A stretch of DNA of 64,000 bases from Ustulina deusta (lineage: Eukaryota > Ascomycota > Sordariomycetes > Xylariales > Xylariaceae): the NCBI GenBank assembly GCA_023159155.1, contig JAJNNX010000015.1, forward strand, positions 682,001 through 746,000. Reading direction: 5' to 3'. The translations under genes were made by a program, and so were the position numbers. Each line of letters starts with the position of its first letter. The first letter of the stretch is position 1. Below are positions 1 to 11,619 of the stretch, one piece after another. The notes below the pieces were generated by a model. The model was not told the DNA's origin, did no database searches, and saw only the letters and a list, made by a program, of their open reading frames with translations.

Positions 1-365
1 GATGTGCACACAGCATCACTCCCTCTGCCTACACTAAGGTACCTACCCTATCGGCCTGCCTACCTTTCAACACAGCATGCGACCACACCTGGCGTACCTA
101 CCACCGACCTACCTACTTCAATGAATGATCGATAGGCGGGTGTATTGAAGAGTCGGTAGGTAATTGAAGGGAAAGCCACCAGTTCCTCGGGTCCACTGTC
201 TGTGTAATGTGTAATGGAGGTACTGAGATAGCGTCTGACAGGGGTGCTCATAAATAGCTCCGACGTCACGACAATACCCAGCTACCTCATACTGTAGATC
301 CAAAGCTGCACTTGTGCAAGACCGTTGTGATCATTATGTGACAACTGTCCACGGAGCTTAGGAGG
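1..365. other. Upstream region of the NDUFAF5-like gene
   Basis: No gene is supported here. The stretch has several TACCTACC/GGTAGGTA words and probably holds the promoter and 5' leader of the gene starting at 366. Short ORFs on the minus strand show no family resemblance. Confidence 0.5.
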
Positions 366-1499
366 ATGGATTCCGCGGCGCGCCGAACGATCCGAAGATG
401 CCGACACATCTCTGACTATCCCGTATCGCCGTTCCTTGCGCGCTCGACTCGTCGGTCGTACGCCTTCCCGGCCGCGACGCCGCCCATCCACCAAGTCTTC
501 AACCGCCACACAAAATGGCTGCAGAAGGAGCGCGCTTCCCACGATGTCAAGAACAGCCGGGTCGCTGACTATCTGAAAGACGAAGTTGCGATCCGTGTTT
601 GCGAGAGATTGCTGGTGGGTTCTGGCCCATGCCCGGTTTTCTTGCCTCGCTCCATGCTAATCTGCCACCATCTTCAGGACATCAAACGCGAATACCCTCG
701 AGTGCTCGACTTCGGTGCCAATTCGTGCAACATTGCCCGGGCCCTGACGCGCGAGAACCCCGACCCGAACCCGGAAACACCCGTTTCAGATCCCGTTGCG
801 AACAAGATAGGCCATCTGCTAGCTGTTGATTCCTCCGAGAGCATGCTCTACCGCGATGCCGACCTCGAGTTCAACAAGCAAATCAACATGGCGAGACAGG
901 TTCTCCTGGACGAGGAGACTTTGCCCTACGATGCCAACTCGTTCGATCTGGTTCTGAGCTCTCTGAGCATGCACTGGATCAATGATCTCCCCGGCGTGCT
1001 CGCGCAAATCAACAACGTCCTGAAGCCAGATTGCGCCTTCATCGGCGCCATGTTCGGGGGAGATACCCTCTACGAGCTCCGAACGTCGCTCCAGCTGGCC
1101 GAACAGGAGAGGCGAGGCGGTATCTCGCCCCATGTCTCGCCACTGGCTAATGTACGTGACGTTGGCGGACTGCTTCAGAGAGCGGGCTTCAAGATGTTGA
1201 CGGTGGATGTGGAGGACATCATCGTCGATTATCCCGATAGTTTTGCCCTCATGAAGGATTTACAGGCAATGGGTGAGAACAACGCCGTTCTCGGTAGAGA
1301 AATGGGACCGATTCAGAGGGATGTGCTGTTAGCTACAGATGCGATATATCGTGAGCTTCATGGGAATCAGGATGGGACATTACCAGCAACGTTTCGTATG
1401 ATTCATATGATTGGATGGAAAGAATCCAAAGACCAAGCCCAGCCGCTGCCTCGTGGAAGTGGCGAGGCCAGCTTGAAAGATATATTAGAGAACAAATAG
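366..1499 (+). CDS. NDUFAF5: NDUFAF5-type mitochondrial methyltransferase-fold protein (complex I assembly)
   Basis: Model: join(366..614,678..1499), 356 residues. The family acts in the mitochondrial matrix on complex I subunit NDUFS7; human NDUFAF5 hydroxylates an arginine there despite its SAM-methyltransferase fold. The N-terminus is rich in Arg and Ser with few acids, as in a mitochondrial presequence. The family block HQVFNRHTKWLQKERA follows, then the SAM-binding motif VLDFGANSCNIAR, the LSSLSMHWINDLPG block, and a C-terminal IGWKESKDQ...LKDILE tail. The frame stays open through 615-677, but these 21 codons interrupt the alignment between CERLL and DIKREYP. They start with GTGGGT, contain ATGCTAAT and end in CAG, so I treat them as a 63-nt intron. 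The family is near certain; the intron is inferred from family continuity. Confidence 0.93.
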   Translation: MDSAARRTIRRCRHISDYPVSPFLARSTRRSYAFPAATPPIHQVFNRHTKWLQKERASHDVKNSRVADYLKDEVAIRVCERLLVGSGPCPVFLPRSMLICHHLQDIKREYPRVLDFGANSCNIARALTRENPDPNPETPVSDPVANKIGHLLAVDSSESMLYRDADLEFNKQINMARQVLLDEETLPYDANSFDLVLSSLSMHWINDLPGVLAQINNVLKPDCAFIGAMFGGDTLYELRTSLQLAEQERRGGISPHVSPLANVRDVGGLLQRAGFKMLTVDVEDIIVDYPDSFALMKDLQAMGENNAVLGREMGPIQRDVLLATDAIYRELHGNQDGTLPATFRMIHMIGWKESKDQAQPLPRGSGEASLKDILENK

Positions 1500-2981
1500 A
1501 GTTTCATCAAATCCTCAACCGTCTGTTCTATACAGAGTGTTGACCCCAACTCTTCCGGTTTGAGCCCAGTAGGCAGAGGCGTTGTGCCAGATCGTTCGCC
1601 TCTTGTATCAACCGGCATAATCAGTTACTGCCATTCTCATGACACCATTTTGGGGTCTTCTATACCACTCCAGCTCTAGGCATCGCAACATCCTGTTGGC
1701 CTTCTTCATTGTACTATACTGTGGTATCCCATTGCATTATAGATATATACATATAGATATGTGTGTGTGTGTGTGTGTCTCTCTCTCTCTGTGTGTGTGT
1801 GTGTATGTGCGATTTTCGTATAAAAATATTCTACTCTCATCATCACCTTTACTTACATATAGATCTCAAGAACCAAATAAGTGTCAGATAACTATTGGTA
1901 TCAATCAAACTCAGCGGGAACTTCACCAATTATAGGCCATAAAAAACTCAGGACACTCATCTGAGATATTCGAGGCATTGAGCCGAAGGCAGACACTACC
2001 CCCCACCTATCAAGAATATCGTCCTCGAAGCCTAGAGCAGAATCACCTGAACTGACGGTTCTGATGCCTCTGGCGCACAATTATGCCATAGATAGATACG
2101 TCGATGGTCTTCGCAAAGGCCAGCGTACCGCCAAACACCGCAATTTCGAATATACAATCACGTCAGTCCGGATCCCTCAGCCTTATATTCTCGACTATAG
2201 AAGCACGTGATAGAAGCCCTAGCGAGACTTTTTTTTTCTCCTGTACTTTCTGCAGGCCACCGCCGTCTTTAGCGTCTCCTTTCATCCCGGCCGCCCTGCC
2301 TGGGCCGCGATAAATACAAACATTATGCTGTTGTGTTCCAGAACGTAAGGCTAAGGGACATGGACAGACATGTCTTCATACGCGCGATAGAAAAGGGGTG
2401 TGCTTATGTCGGACTAGAGACAATGAGCCACGAGATGTTCCCCAGAGTTAGGAAATTGAACTAACTTGTAATGAAGAATAGTTGCAGGTTAGGGAATTGA
2501 AAGATGAATACTAGGAGAGTTTCTTCTACTTGCACTATTATCGTCCCAGTTGTGAGAGGCTGACTCCAGATACAAGCCATGGTGTACACAAAATACATAT
2601 CAAAAATGGCACCCCTTGGTGCACAAGACAGCGGAGGGAGGATCATGGTAGCTCAAGCAAGTTAGCTACGGCAGTGCCAGATGCTACAAAGGGTTTGAGA
2701 CTGCCATGTAGCTGGGTAGTCGGACATACTATCGACTACGCAGAAACCACTAAGCAACGTAGCTATTCGGTAATCACACGACTCCCGTATGATCAGTCTG
2801 GTCACGGTTATTACCATTGTACTCTGACTTTCCCTAGAGTTTTGACGTATTTCTCCCTTACCGATGGTAGCTCGAGATACCCCTATAACCTAGTGTATTA
2901 TAGAGGACCACGTATTCACGGGGAAACCGTCTTATGACCATGATCCTTTGAAACCGTCGGCATCTAGCACGATCAACTACT
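1500..2981. other. Intergenic between convergent NDUFAF5 and ARPC5 genes
   Basis: This 1.5-kb stretch between two convergent genes should hold both 3' UTRs. It includes the GT/CT microsatellite at 1761-1804. A 135-codon plus-strand ORF (2530-2937) has no recognisable domain and I do not call it a gene. Confidence 0.6.
1761..1804. repeat. Compound (GT)n-(CT)n-(GT)n microsatellite
   Basis: Nine GT units (1761-1778), six CT units (1779-1790) and seven GT units (1791-1804) follow one another without interruption, in the likely 3' flank of the NDUFAF5-like gene. Confidence 0.97.
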
Positions 2982-3882
2982 TCATACCTTGCGCCAGTCG
3001 GTCATGCAGCGTTGTATCGACCCCAGTCCAGCAACGTCGACAACTTTCTCGTGCCAGCTCAGCAGCACACTCATACCCGCACCTGTTGACTCATTTGTTG
3101 AGCCGGGTCTAGCTCCAATCTGACTAAACCCCGTGGCCTGGGGTGTGAGGTTTCGTGTGGGCGTTCGGAGACCTCCACTGGACGCATTGCCACCCGCCAT
3201 ACCTTTGTATCTAATCCATCGGGTTAGTAGGTGTGCGTTGTATATCCGTACAGCCGGGTGGACTAGGCGGCGGACTCACAGGTACTTCATCAATACATCC
3301 ACCAGCTCACTACCACCCTCTGAGTCGTAAATCCGCTGCAGCATCGGCGTCATCTCACTTGCTTTGATGGATTGCAGGACCTCGATGACGGTCTGTAGAT
3401 GTGCGTCCTGTATTACATCGTCAGCATGCTTCTATTATAGGTACCTAGTGCCATCAACCCCATCCCCTAAGCCTGCTTTCGGCATGACCCATCGTCTCGA
3501 TGTCTCCCAAGTACACCGCTTCTGCCACGCCACACTTAATATGCACATGTGTATGCTCACCGCTTTTCCACCGTTGCACTCGCTATGCCCGCACGCGCGC
3601 ACGCCGAAACATAAGGGCCAAACGTACCTTTGCCACCTCACTGCCGTTGTAAACAGGGTTCTCTAGACACCCGCGCAACGCGCCCTCGGCATCACCGCCC
3701 CGTAGCAGCTGGCGGACCTGGCCGTTGAGCCCTCGCACGTCGGCCTCGCTGGCCTCGGGTAATGGCGGGTGCAGAGTCTCGGTATCGAAGTTCTGTGACG
3801 AGTCGGGGTCTAGCGCATCAATGTTGATGGTGCGCCAGGCGTCGCTAAGCGACGATGATGTGTGCTGCTGGATTATAGACAT
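2982..3882 (-). CDS. ARPC5: Arp2/3 complex subunit 5 (p16-Arc)
   Basis: Model: complement(join(2982..3210,3280..3407,3628..3882)), 203 residues. ARPC5 is the smallest subunit of the seven-protein Arp2/3 complex, which nucleates branched actin at endocytic sites and the hyphal tip. Exon 1 has the family's INIDALDPDSSQNF opening and QVRQLLRGGDAEGAL. Exon 2 has VIEVLQSIKASEMTPMLQRI and ends in LMKYL; exon 3 begins YKGMA and ends MSVLLSWHEKVVDVAG...MTDWRKV, the usual fungal tail. Intron 1 (3408-3627, 220 nt) is long for this window but has GTACGT, a GCTGAC branch site and CAG. Intron 2 (3211-3279, 69 nt) has GTGAGT, CTACTAAC and TAG. Phases close to 204 codons including the stop. A low-complexity Ser/Gly/Thr linker (about residues 130-175) precedes the conserved C-terminal helix. 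Confidence 0.93.
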
Positions 3883-6800
3883 GTCGTTGCTATTATGAAC
3901 GGGGCTGGGGGTCGCCCGTGCTCGTGCTCGAACTCGCGAGGAGGCGGTAAGGGATGAGAGAGACGATGTTGGGGTCGATGCAAGAGGACGGAGGCTGGGC
4001 GTGAGACCCGGGCTCTTGGGGGCCAGAGAGAGTCGATGCTCTAGCGGCGGTGTGTTTGTCGCCGGGAGGGAAGAAGGTCCTGAGGCAATTGATCGGGAAC
4101 TGAATGCAAGGCTTATTGTTCGTATGGAGCTTTAAAGCTGCACCGCCCTGAGACGGTGGTGATGTGTGGGAGGTGTGGGGGACCAGTGACGTTGCTCTGT
4201 CTTTGCGGGGCGTGGAGGAGACCGAGTGTGGCGTAGTCGGTAGTGGCTTGGCTGTCTGTCCGTTTCGCCCATGAGGAGGTGCTTATAGGTAGTACAAGAT
4301 ATTTCTGCGATTTCAGCAGATGAAGTAACTAACCTCAACCCCCCGAAACACACAAATTACTTGCTCTATTTAAATTCCAGCCTACATTGCCTAGATTTTT
4401 ACTTCCCTAATACCTTCTATCGGGCCAACACTACCTATGAAGCCAGAGTTCAAAATCCCAAAGAGCTACTAAGAAGATATATTCATCTCGAAATCAAAAG
4501 CCACTCTACTTCTATACCATAATATGGTTGTCGATATTTCATTGAAACACTGCCACAACTTACAAATGAACTAAGGGTGTACAGTTTAGGCTAGCCTGAA
4601 TTCTTGCCCTGTTACAGTCAATATTCAGTCTGGACTTCGTTGAGTGCATACGGCGTACCATCACCATGCGCGGCTCCAATGCCTTCGAGGATATGTCACG
4701 AACATGTTAGCTGAGGTCTTATTGGTAGAAATGTGACGAAATGGGCATAGGGTTACTGAGCTTTAACGTGTGGTATGTCTGGGTACTTTAAACAAGATTC
4801 TCGGTAGTTGCAGTTGGGAATTAATTTATGATGCCCTTCGTATCAACAAGTTATAAAATTACTTACCGTTTGGTTCCTACCTCGCTATGCAACGAAATAG
4901 ACATCCTGTAATCAGTCACCCGTTTCGAGAGTATATCACCAAGAAAGTATAGTAGTTAGAAGCTTCAAGGTTGTTATAGGGTGGATATAGTCTGGGGGTT
5001 AGCCTCTTGAATTAAGTTTGGAGTGATGTGTTCTTATTGATCTGGAGTTTGTATGAGCGAGTTCGCTTCGGGCATATGTAAACACTTTAAGCATGTCATT
5101 CACTCTCGAATACATATTTGGCTCTGTCTTCATTGAGGTGGCATAGTTCTAAGGATAATGCCATATAGATAAATGTTTTAAACCTATTTTCCTCTGCCAT
5201 AGTCTGAGAGGCTGTTAGGCTGGGTGTATTGTGAACATAAGTTATTGCGCAAAGGGCCTTGAATTGCCCCTACACTGGCAGTGTCTGCTAACAACATATA
5301 AAAACTCTCATTGTTCCAGTAGTCACATGATACGGGTAGACCAAAGTTAGAATGAACGGGCTTGTTCATTTACGTCAAGACTCCGGGGCAATAGTTAAGC
5401 TGATGTCGTGCAGGACAGATAGTTGGTGTTGGGTAACTATAATAATGTATTTGCTTCCTGTTGGTTTTCCACCACCACGCAGAATATATAGACAATTTGC
5501 CTCGCATTTGACTAGAGGATCTAGAAAACGCGAGGTTCCGTCCGTTCCGCTAGAGGTCAAGCTAGATACCACTAGATTAGTAGTTGTTTGGTCCCTGGTA
5601 TTGTGTGTTTTGCTTTGTTTGTTTTCTTGTGGCTGCGATGTTCTGGCCCAACTATCATCCTATTCATTGCCACTAGATTTATACTAATTGATCCTCTTAG
5701 TGCTATACATGCATTGTTCTCCTTTGCAAATTTCTAGGCCAGTTGGTGAAGGTCTAATTATAAAATGAAACACCTTTTTATTAAAGCACACTCGCGGCTA
5801 TTATATCTGAGACAATTGCAACATCCTCTCTCGCTTACTGTATTCCTACATGCTCAGACTGGAAATCGGCAGTGCTTGAAGCCTTTTTGGTAAGGAAGCC
5901 CGCTGAGAAAAAGAAGTAAGTGGCTAGCTGACGACGATGGATTTACGGGGACGCTTTAGTCTGGACTATAGTTTGAATAGTGCAGGCTACCCGGAGTGCG
6001 GCCCCTTCAGATGATCCTACTAGTTATTGATTGGTTAAAGCATCTATACCCTCAGCAGCAACTAGAATTTGCCACGTGGCGCCGCCAGCTTGCAAGATAG
6101 TAGAACCTGAGTCAGCAGCCGTTTTGAGGTCCTAACCAAAGTGAGAACACGGATGGCTCGGACCTTGAAACAATAAGTGACAGCAAACCCCCTCGCCTCG
6201 TCGCACGACGGGGAAGTAGTACCAGTGGGCCGACAATGGCGGCAAATCTATCCTAAGCCAGCCGATCGGGAATTTGGGGTGGAAGAAGTTAAGCGCAAAG
6301 CCACACGGTGACAAAGGGTTTAGTGTGCAGAGGGCGATTCGACTACACGACGATATGAAGGGATGTCCGAGCGACAGCACCGGGGAACCTCCTCGTTTGG
6401 GTACTTTCGGTGAAAATCGGGACTCTGAATGAGATTCACAGGGTTTGCTAGCTACTGTAATCCACGAAAAGTGTTGTGAAGTCATGTTTATGACTCAGAT
6501 ACACGCATGCGTGTATGTAATTTGCGATAATGTACAATGCTATTGAACGGCTCGGCCGTGAGAGCCTCAGCGTGCGGGTCTGTCTCGCGGTTATGCGCGA
6601 TCCACGGGATACGCGCCAGTACCAGTACTCGATCATAGTGTAGTGCAGCTTGCTAATAATGGATATTGCGCAATCCCTACCTTGATAATTGACAAGGTAA
6701 ATGATCCAGCTGGTCTGAGCTTGAAAATATTTCGCTTTCCGGCTCTGAGACAGGAAAATTTTTCTATCTGTAAACAACTCAAAATACCGTAATAAAAATC

Positions 6801-9800
6801 CCAAGCAACCATCAGACGGAACCTTTCCCCGGAACGAGAGATCAAGCCTCTTGAGCTAGCAAGGATATGTTATATCCTTGTAGGCTCGTTTGGTTACCCT
6901 GGTGAGCCGGGCACCAGAAGCCTTGGCCATGACAAGGGGTTAAAAGATTAATGAGTTCCTTCAATGTCGTGGTATTTATGACTTGCGAAGACAGTGTGGA
7001 TGGTATTCATAGTTGCGCCTGCAACCTGTATGCTTTTGTAGCAAAATATTCGTTCTTTTCTTTCTTTTGCTTGTGTCCATGTACAAGAACTTAAACTGCC
7101 CCTTCAATCTTTTTGATATGAGGCCCCATCTCGCTGGCAGAATAGTGTAGACTATAACAGATGGGGAAACATTCTGGAATTCTCAGGTGGGTCTGACCAG
7201 AGGAGTGCCATTTCGTAGTTTGATAAGACTCCACCATTACAGGGTCAATGGGAGCTGCATGCTTCATACTCTCAGTGCTCACTACCTAGTGTAATTGCCG
7301 TTTCGAAGAGATGAATTTAGAGACAACTGTATATCAAGCTCTTAAGAACACCTTATACGGTGTTCTATCTATCGATAACAACCTGAGTATACTCTATCTT
7401 TATTTTCTTCGCAAACACTTCTGGGTAGATTTCAAGCAGTCGAGAGGATACATAGACGCAACACACAATCGATGTTTGCTACTAGCCCTTGCTCTCTAAA
7501 ATCGGCTCACCAACGACCCAACATTCTGGATATGGTGGAGCCGTAGCACACGTTGGAATCCACTGCGCCAAGGGGAAAGATTATTGAAAATTACTTTATC
7601 CTTGGTCTAGTCGGTTTTATGAGTGCCGTCATGAACCGCATCACCGCTGAACCTCCCTAAGAGGACTAGGACGAGAAAAAAAATCAATATAGCTGACACC
7701 AGCATTGTATATAGTAAACAGTTCTAGGGATTTATAATGAGGGATGGGTTGGGTTTCGAGCAACAATACGGCAGTGTGAAAAAGTTGAGGCTCAAACTCA
7801 AACATGTCTTAACTCTCGAAATAAAAGTGCACTATTATGAGTAGCAGAATCGCATGAGTTAATCAAGGAAAAACTATGACCCGAGATATTGGGTACTGTC
7901 TTCGCCTCTTAGTGTAGGACTTGATATCGGGACCTTAGAGCTGGTCATAAGCAGCCTCATCCCATGGTTGTTGTCAGATTGATGTTCCAAATATGATCAT
8001 AAAGGCTGTCGCATGAAATAATGACTCTCGATGACAAATAAAACAACATACGCAGTAAGTAATAGCAATGTGTAGTTCTATTTATTGCCATTATATTGTT
8101 CATAGAACGCCATAAAAGTCGTTTTGTGACAAACGCAGCCCCTAACATCTCTCATCATCTCAATACGGACATCTTCTACCCTTCAACTGTTTAAGCCTAG
8201 CGCACCGGCTGGGAGTCACCAATAATGCAAGTATTCCCATTATGAAGCTCACAAACTGGTCGAAGCAACTAGATGCCGAAACGCTAGGCCTGTAACGCCA
8301 CGAACTCTTGGTATTACCAGAGGGCAGTGTATTACTTGGTACACTACACACACTATGCTCGATCCATTCTTAAGATCGCCAGAGAAACAGGCCTGCCCCT
8401 GAAAATATGCAAGCTCTGTTGGGTTTTGTTGAGGCTCTGGGACCATGTCGGATGCTGTTTGGGATCGACAGGGGTTGTCGCTCTCAAATTGCCACATGGT
8501 TGCTAGGTCGACTCTGAAGCCATCAACCCTAGCTTAAAATTTTTGCTTCCGACCACCCTGATTTACTTATGTACACTACACTACTCCTGTATACTGCATC
8601 GTGTAAGGCACTCAGCCTTGTACGACGTCAAAATGGTAAAATCATACTTGGCTTGATTGGGTAGCGGCCTGGAGACAAATTTGTGGCCGCTGGGATCTAC
8701 ACACTACTGATGTACACATGTATATGATTTTCGGTAATACGGTCTAGACTAGGTAGGTGCTAGGTTCTATCGCTGACATAGTTAGGGATCTTCGGCATAT
8801 TTTCTTCCATGGCAATCGCCAGTATCAACACGGCTACCTGTGTAGTATACATGGCATGTGGAGGGTAGCATCCGAGATCCTCACCAATCTGGTACCTTAG
8901 AAAGACATTTTCACATTTATGATCTTATTACCGTTCGCAGATTGCTGATACCTACCTGCGCACAGGTCTTGTTCGTTGGTGCTTTTAGCTTTTGTGTGGA
9001 TCTATTTATCTCGAGTTGGAAAGCTAAGAAGTGCATCGCTATTTGCACTTCATGATCGGCAAACCGACATGGTAGGGCCTATATACACCGCAATGTAGGT
9101 AGTGTACTGTAGTGTCGAACGAGCCATTGTTTGAAGTGGATAACCATGTGGCCGACAAGCCGGGACAGTGGACCATTCTTATGGAGACGCAGCCTTTGTA
9201 TCGTGGTATGAAAAGCTCAAGTCCATAGACTCTTTAGGCTTGCTGAACTTACACTATATGTAGATATTAGGGGTTCTTGTAGTGTATTGATACTAGAGAT
9301 AGCGGACCAGCGGATCGGCGGATGAAGACCGGCACAATTCCTTTACACCTTACCCTATAGTTTACCCTTGTCTACCAACAAAAGCATTGTCTTCCGGCCT
9401 TGGGAAGTACTTCTCGTTGTCACCGATGAATTTGACGTATCAAATAAGGTGGAGTTTTGCGATACACCAGAGAGGATTAGTGAGAACCTGAGTCTATGTA
9501 CATCTATACTGGAGTGCCTTGTACGTATACATTGTGTGTACCGTACCCACACTCGAACTACCCGCTCGGTATACCGAACTCAGATCCCAACAAGACTTCT
9601 AGTAATTTAGATATTTCTGTAGACCATATAATTCTTCACTTCGGCTATATAAGTGGCAAGCAAGCATTGATCTGCACAATTGAAAGCCTGGCCAGGGTGT
9701 TGGACAAGAGCAGCCAAGAGAATCAATAAATAAGCGAGATGTGCTGCACCAACTGACCAACTGATTAAGTACAAATGTTGGAAAGTAGGTAGTCCCGTCT

Positions 9801-10640
9801 TTCCCTCGGCGTAACTACCCTGTCACAACTCATGAAAGGAGGTTATCCAAGAAACGAATCTGAAACAACCCGCTTTTTCTACATTGTGTGCTGTACACAT
9901 AGGTACCTCCCTAAGTGCAGTAGATAGCGCTACCCCTACCCGGTCCTCTTGTTAGCGCTCTTCTAGAAGATCGGTGGAACATTTTGGCATCCCTCTACGT
10001 ACTTGCCCTTCCGTCTGCACACTAATCTAAAAAAAGGGCTATGCAGATACACTACCTAGAGGTATACATACTACCTATACAGCAGGTACCTAAGGTAGTA
10101 GGTATACCTACAACACATACCGTACACTGCACATCAATGCGCAATGTCGATACGCCTCACGCTGCGCACGGGCACTTCGTCCATGCCATTTGTCCCCATT
10201 CGCGATGTGTTCTAACCTAGGTATTTCGCTACGAGCACGAGAGGAGAGGTGAAATGGATATTGCCAAGCCCGCTCCACGCAAAAGTGATGCCTCATGGTC
10301 TCGAGTTTTAGAGCCTGGAGAACCCCAGCTTCACCTTGCCAGCCACTCTAGCACATGATTGCGTTTGTTGTCCTGACACTCGTATACACATAGAATGCGC
10401 CTTTTTGCTTCTCCGTCATCTACTCCCCCCCACTTCTGTTTGCCTTGGTGTATGCATCACGACGTCACCAGTGAGTTGTCGTCGGTATTAGGCGACAATG
10501 GCATACAAGGTGGTTTAATGCCCAAGTGGTCGCATGAAACTCGACCCTCACAGACTATTCGCCTACGGGCTGAAACAAGTCTTGACAGAACAACGGACAT
10601 GCGTCTATCTTAGAATTTCTGAGTCATGCGAACCTACGCC
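3883..10640. other. Gene-poor region, part 1
   Basis: I see no supportable gene in this 6.8 kb. The first few hundred bases are GC-rich and probably hold the ARPC5 promoter and leader. After about 4350 the sequence becomes AT-richer, and its open frames are short (at most 118 codons), scattered and without family motifs. No terminal repeats, target-site duplications or transposase motifs were seen. Confidence 0.55.
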
Positions 10641-11619
10641 CAACTCCAATGGCATCGTCGCCAGCGTCGTCGCCCGGCGTACACCCTCACCAACTAGATC
10701 TTGGAAGCGGAGACTTTGCGCGAAGACGCTGAGACGAGTGGTTCTGATTCTGGCTTTGGTATACCTATGCCAGGGTGTAAACCAACACCCGAGACCTATA
10801 CTCCGTATAGCGTCCTGATATCGTAATTGAACATTAACACTAAATTGCCATGCAGTACGAAGTGCCGAGCTGCATGATCAGCTGATTAGCGGTTGCGGCG
10901 CACCCCAGGATCTTAACACCGGATGTTTACTGAATCGGAAGCACGATAAATCACTGTATCATGTCGACACGAGGACGCATTTTCGGGCATCATGTCACAG
11001 GTCCTCGGGCTTCTCGTCGAGTTGGATGTCGTCCAACGAGCGTGGACCCGAGTGGCTAAGATATGACAAGCCTCGAGTAGTTTAATTCCGCAGGGCGCGT
11101 TCGCTTCAGCCATGTCGGATACCTACACTAATTTATCGCTTGATTGGGGTGCGCAAAACCCCGGAAAACTTAGTCTTAGTGATGAGGCCATTCGTGTTAA
11201 GTCCCGTGGCCTACCAGTTAAACGGCGAGGGTCAAGAAATGGCAGCCGACTGGTCGAAATGCGGTCAATCATGTAGTTGTGGCTGTCCCGGCCTGACGGC
11301 ACCACCGATCTACCAATGCCTCTAATTTCAGCCAGAGTCAAGCCAGTTGCCGATAGGCTGGTCCGACAGTCTGAGATCATACCGCAACGCGATAGCCACT
11401 GAATGTGAGCCAGACACTAATACGCCTAGACTAAAAGATAGCCTAAGAATAGCCGATGGTGGTCGGAACGTCAGCAAATGTGATGTGCCGCCTTGGCTCC
11501 AAGCAGACACAACCTCTACAATATTGCTCCTCATGGGATATCATAAGGCACCAAGTAACAACAACCACTGCCACGACATGGCTACACACGTCTATTCGTC
11601 GATGATTCGGTATTTGTAA
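10641..11619 (+). other. Coding-like block, possible decayed or unrecognised intron-rich gene
   Basis: Several adjacent plus-strand stretches read like protein in successive frames. One near 10650-10815 includes ETLREDAETSGSDSGFG. One at 10859-11086 includes ELHDQLISGCGAPQDL. One starting at ATG 11113 includes KLSLSDEAIRVKSRGLPVK and is broken by TAG (11272-11274) and TGA (11399-11401). The last at 11402-11619 includes PRLKDSLRIADGGRNVSKC. Acceptor-like CAG sites at about 10852 and 11331 follow branch-like CTAAA/CTAAT. I could not assemble one phase-consistent model and recognise no family. It may be a pseudogene, an intron-rich gene or chance open frames. Confidence 0.22.

Noticed and set aside
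2530..2937. 135-codon plus-strand ORF
   Set aside because: No family motif, unbiased codon use, and it lies in a convergent 3' flank.
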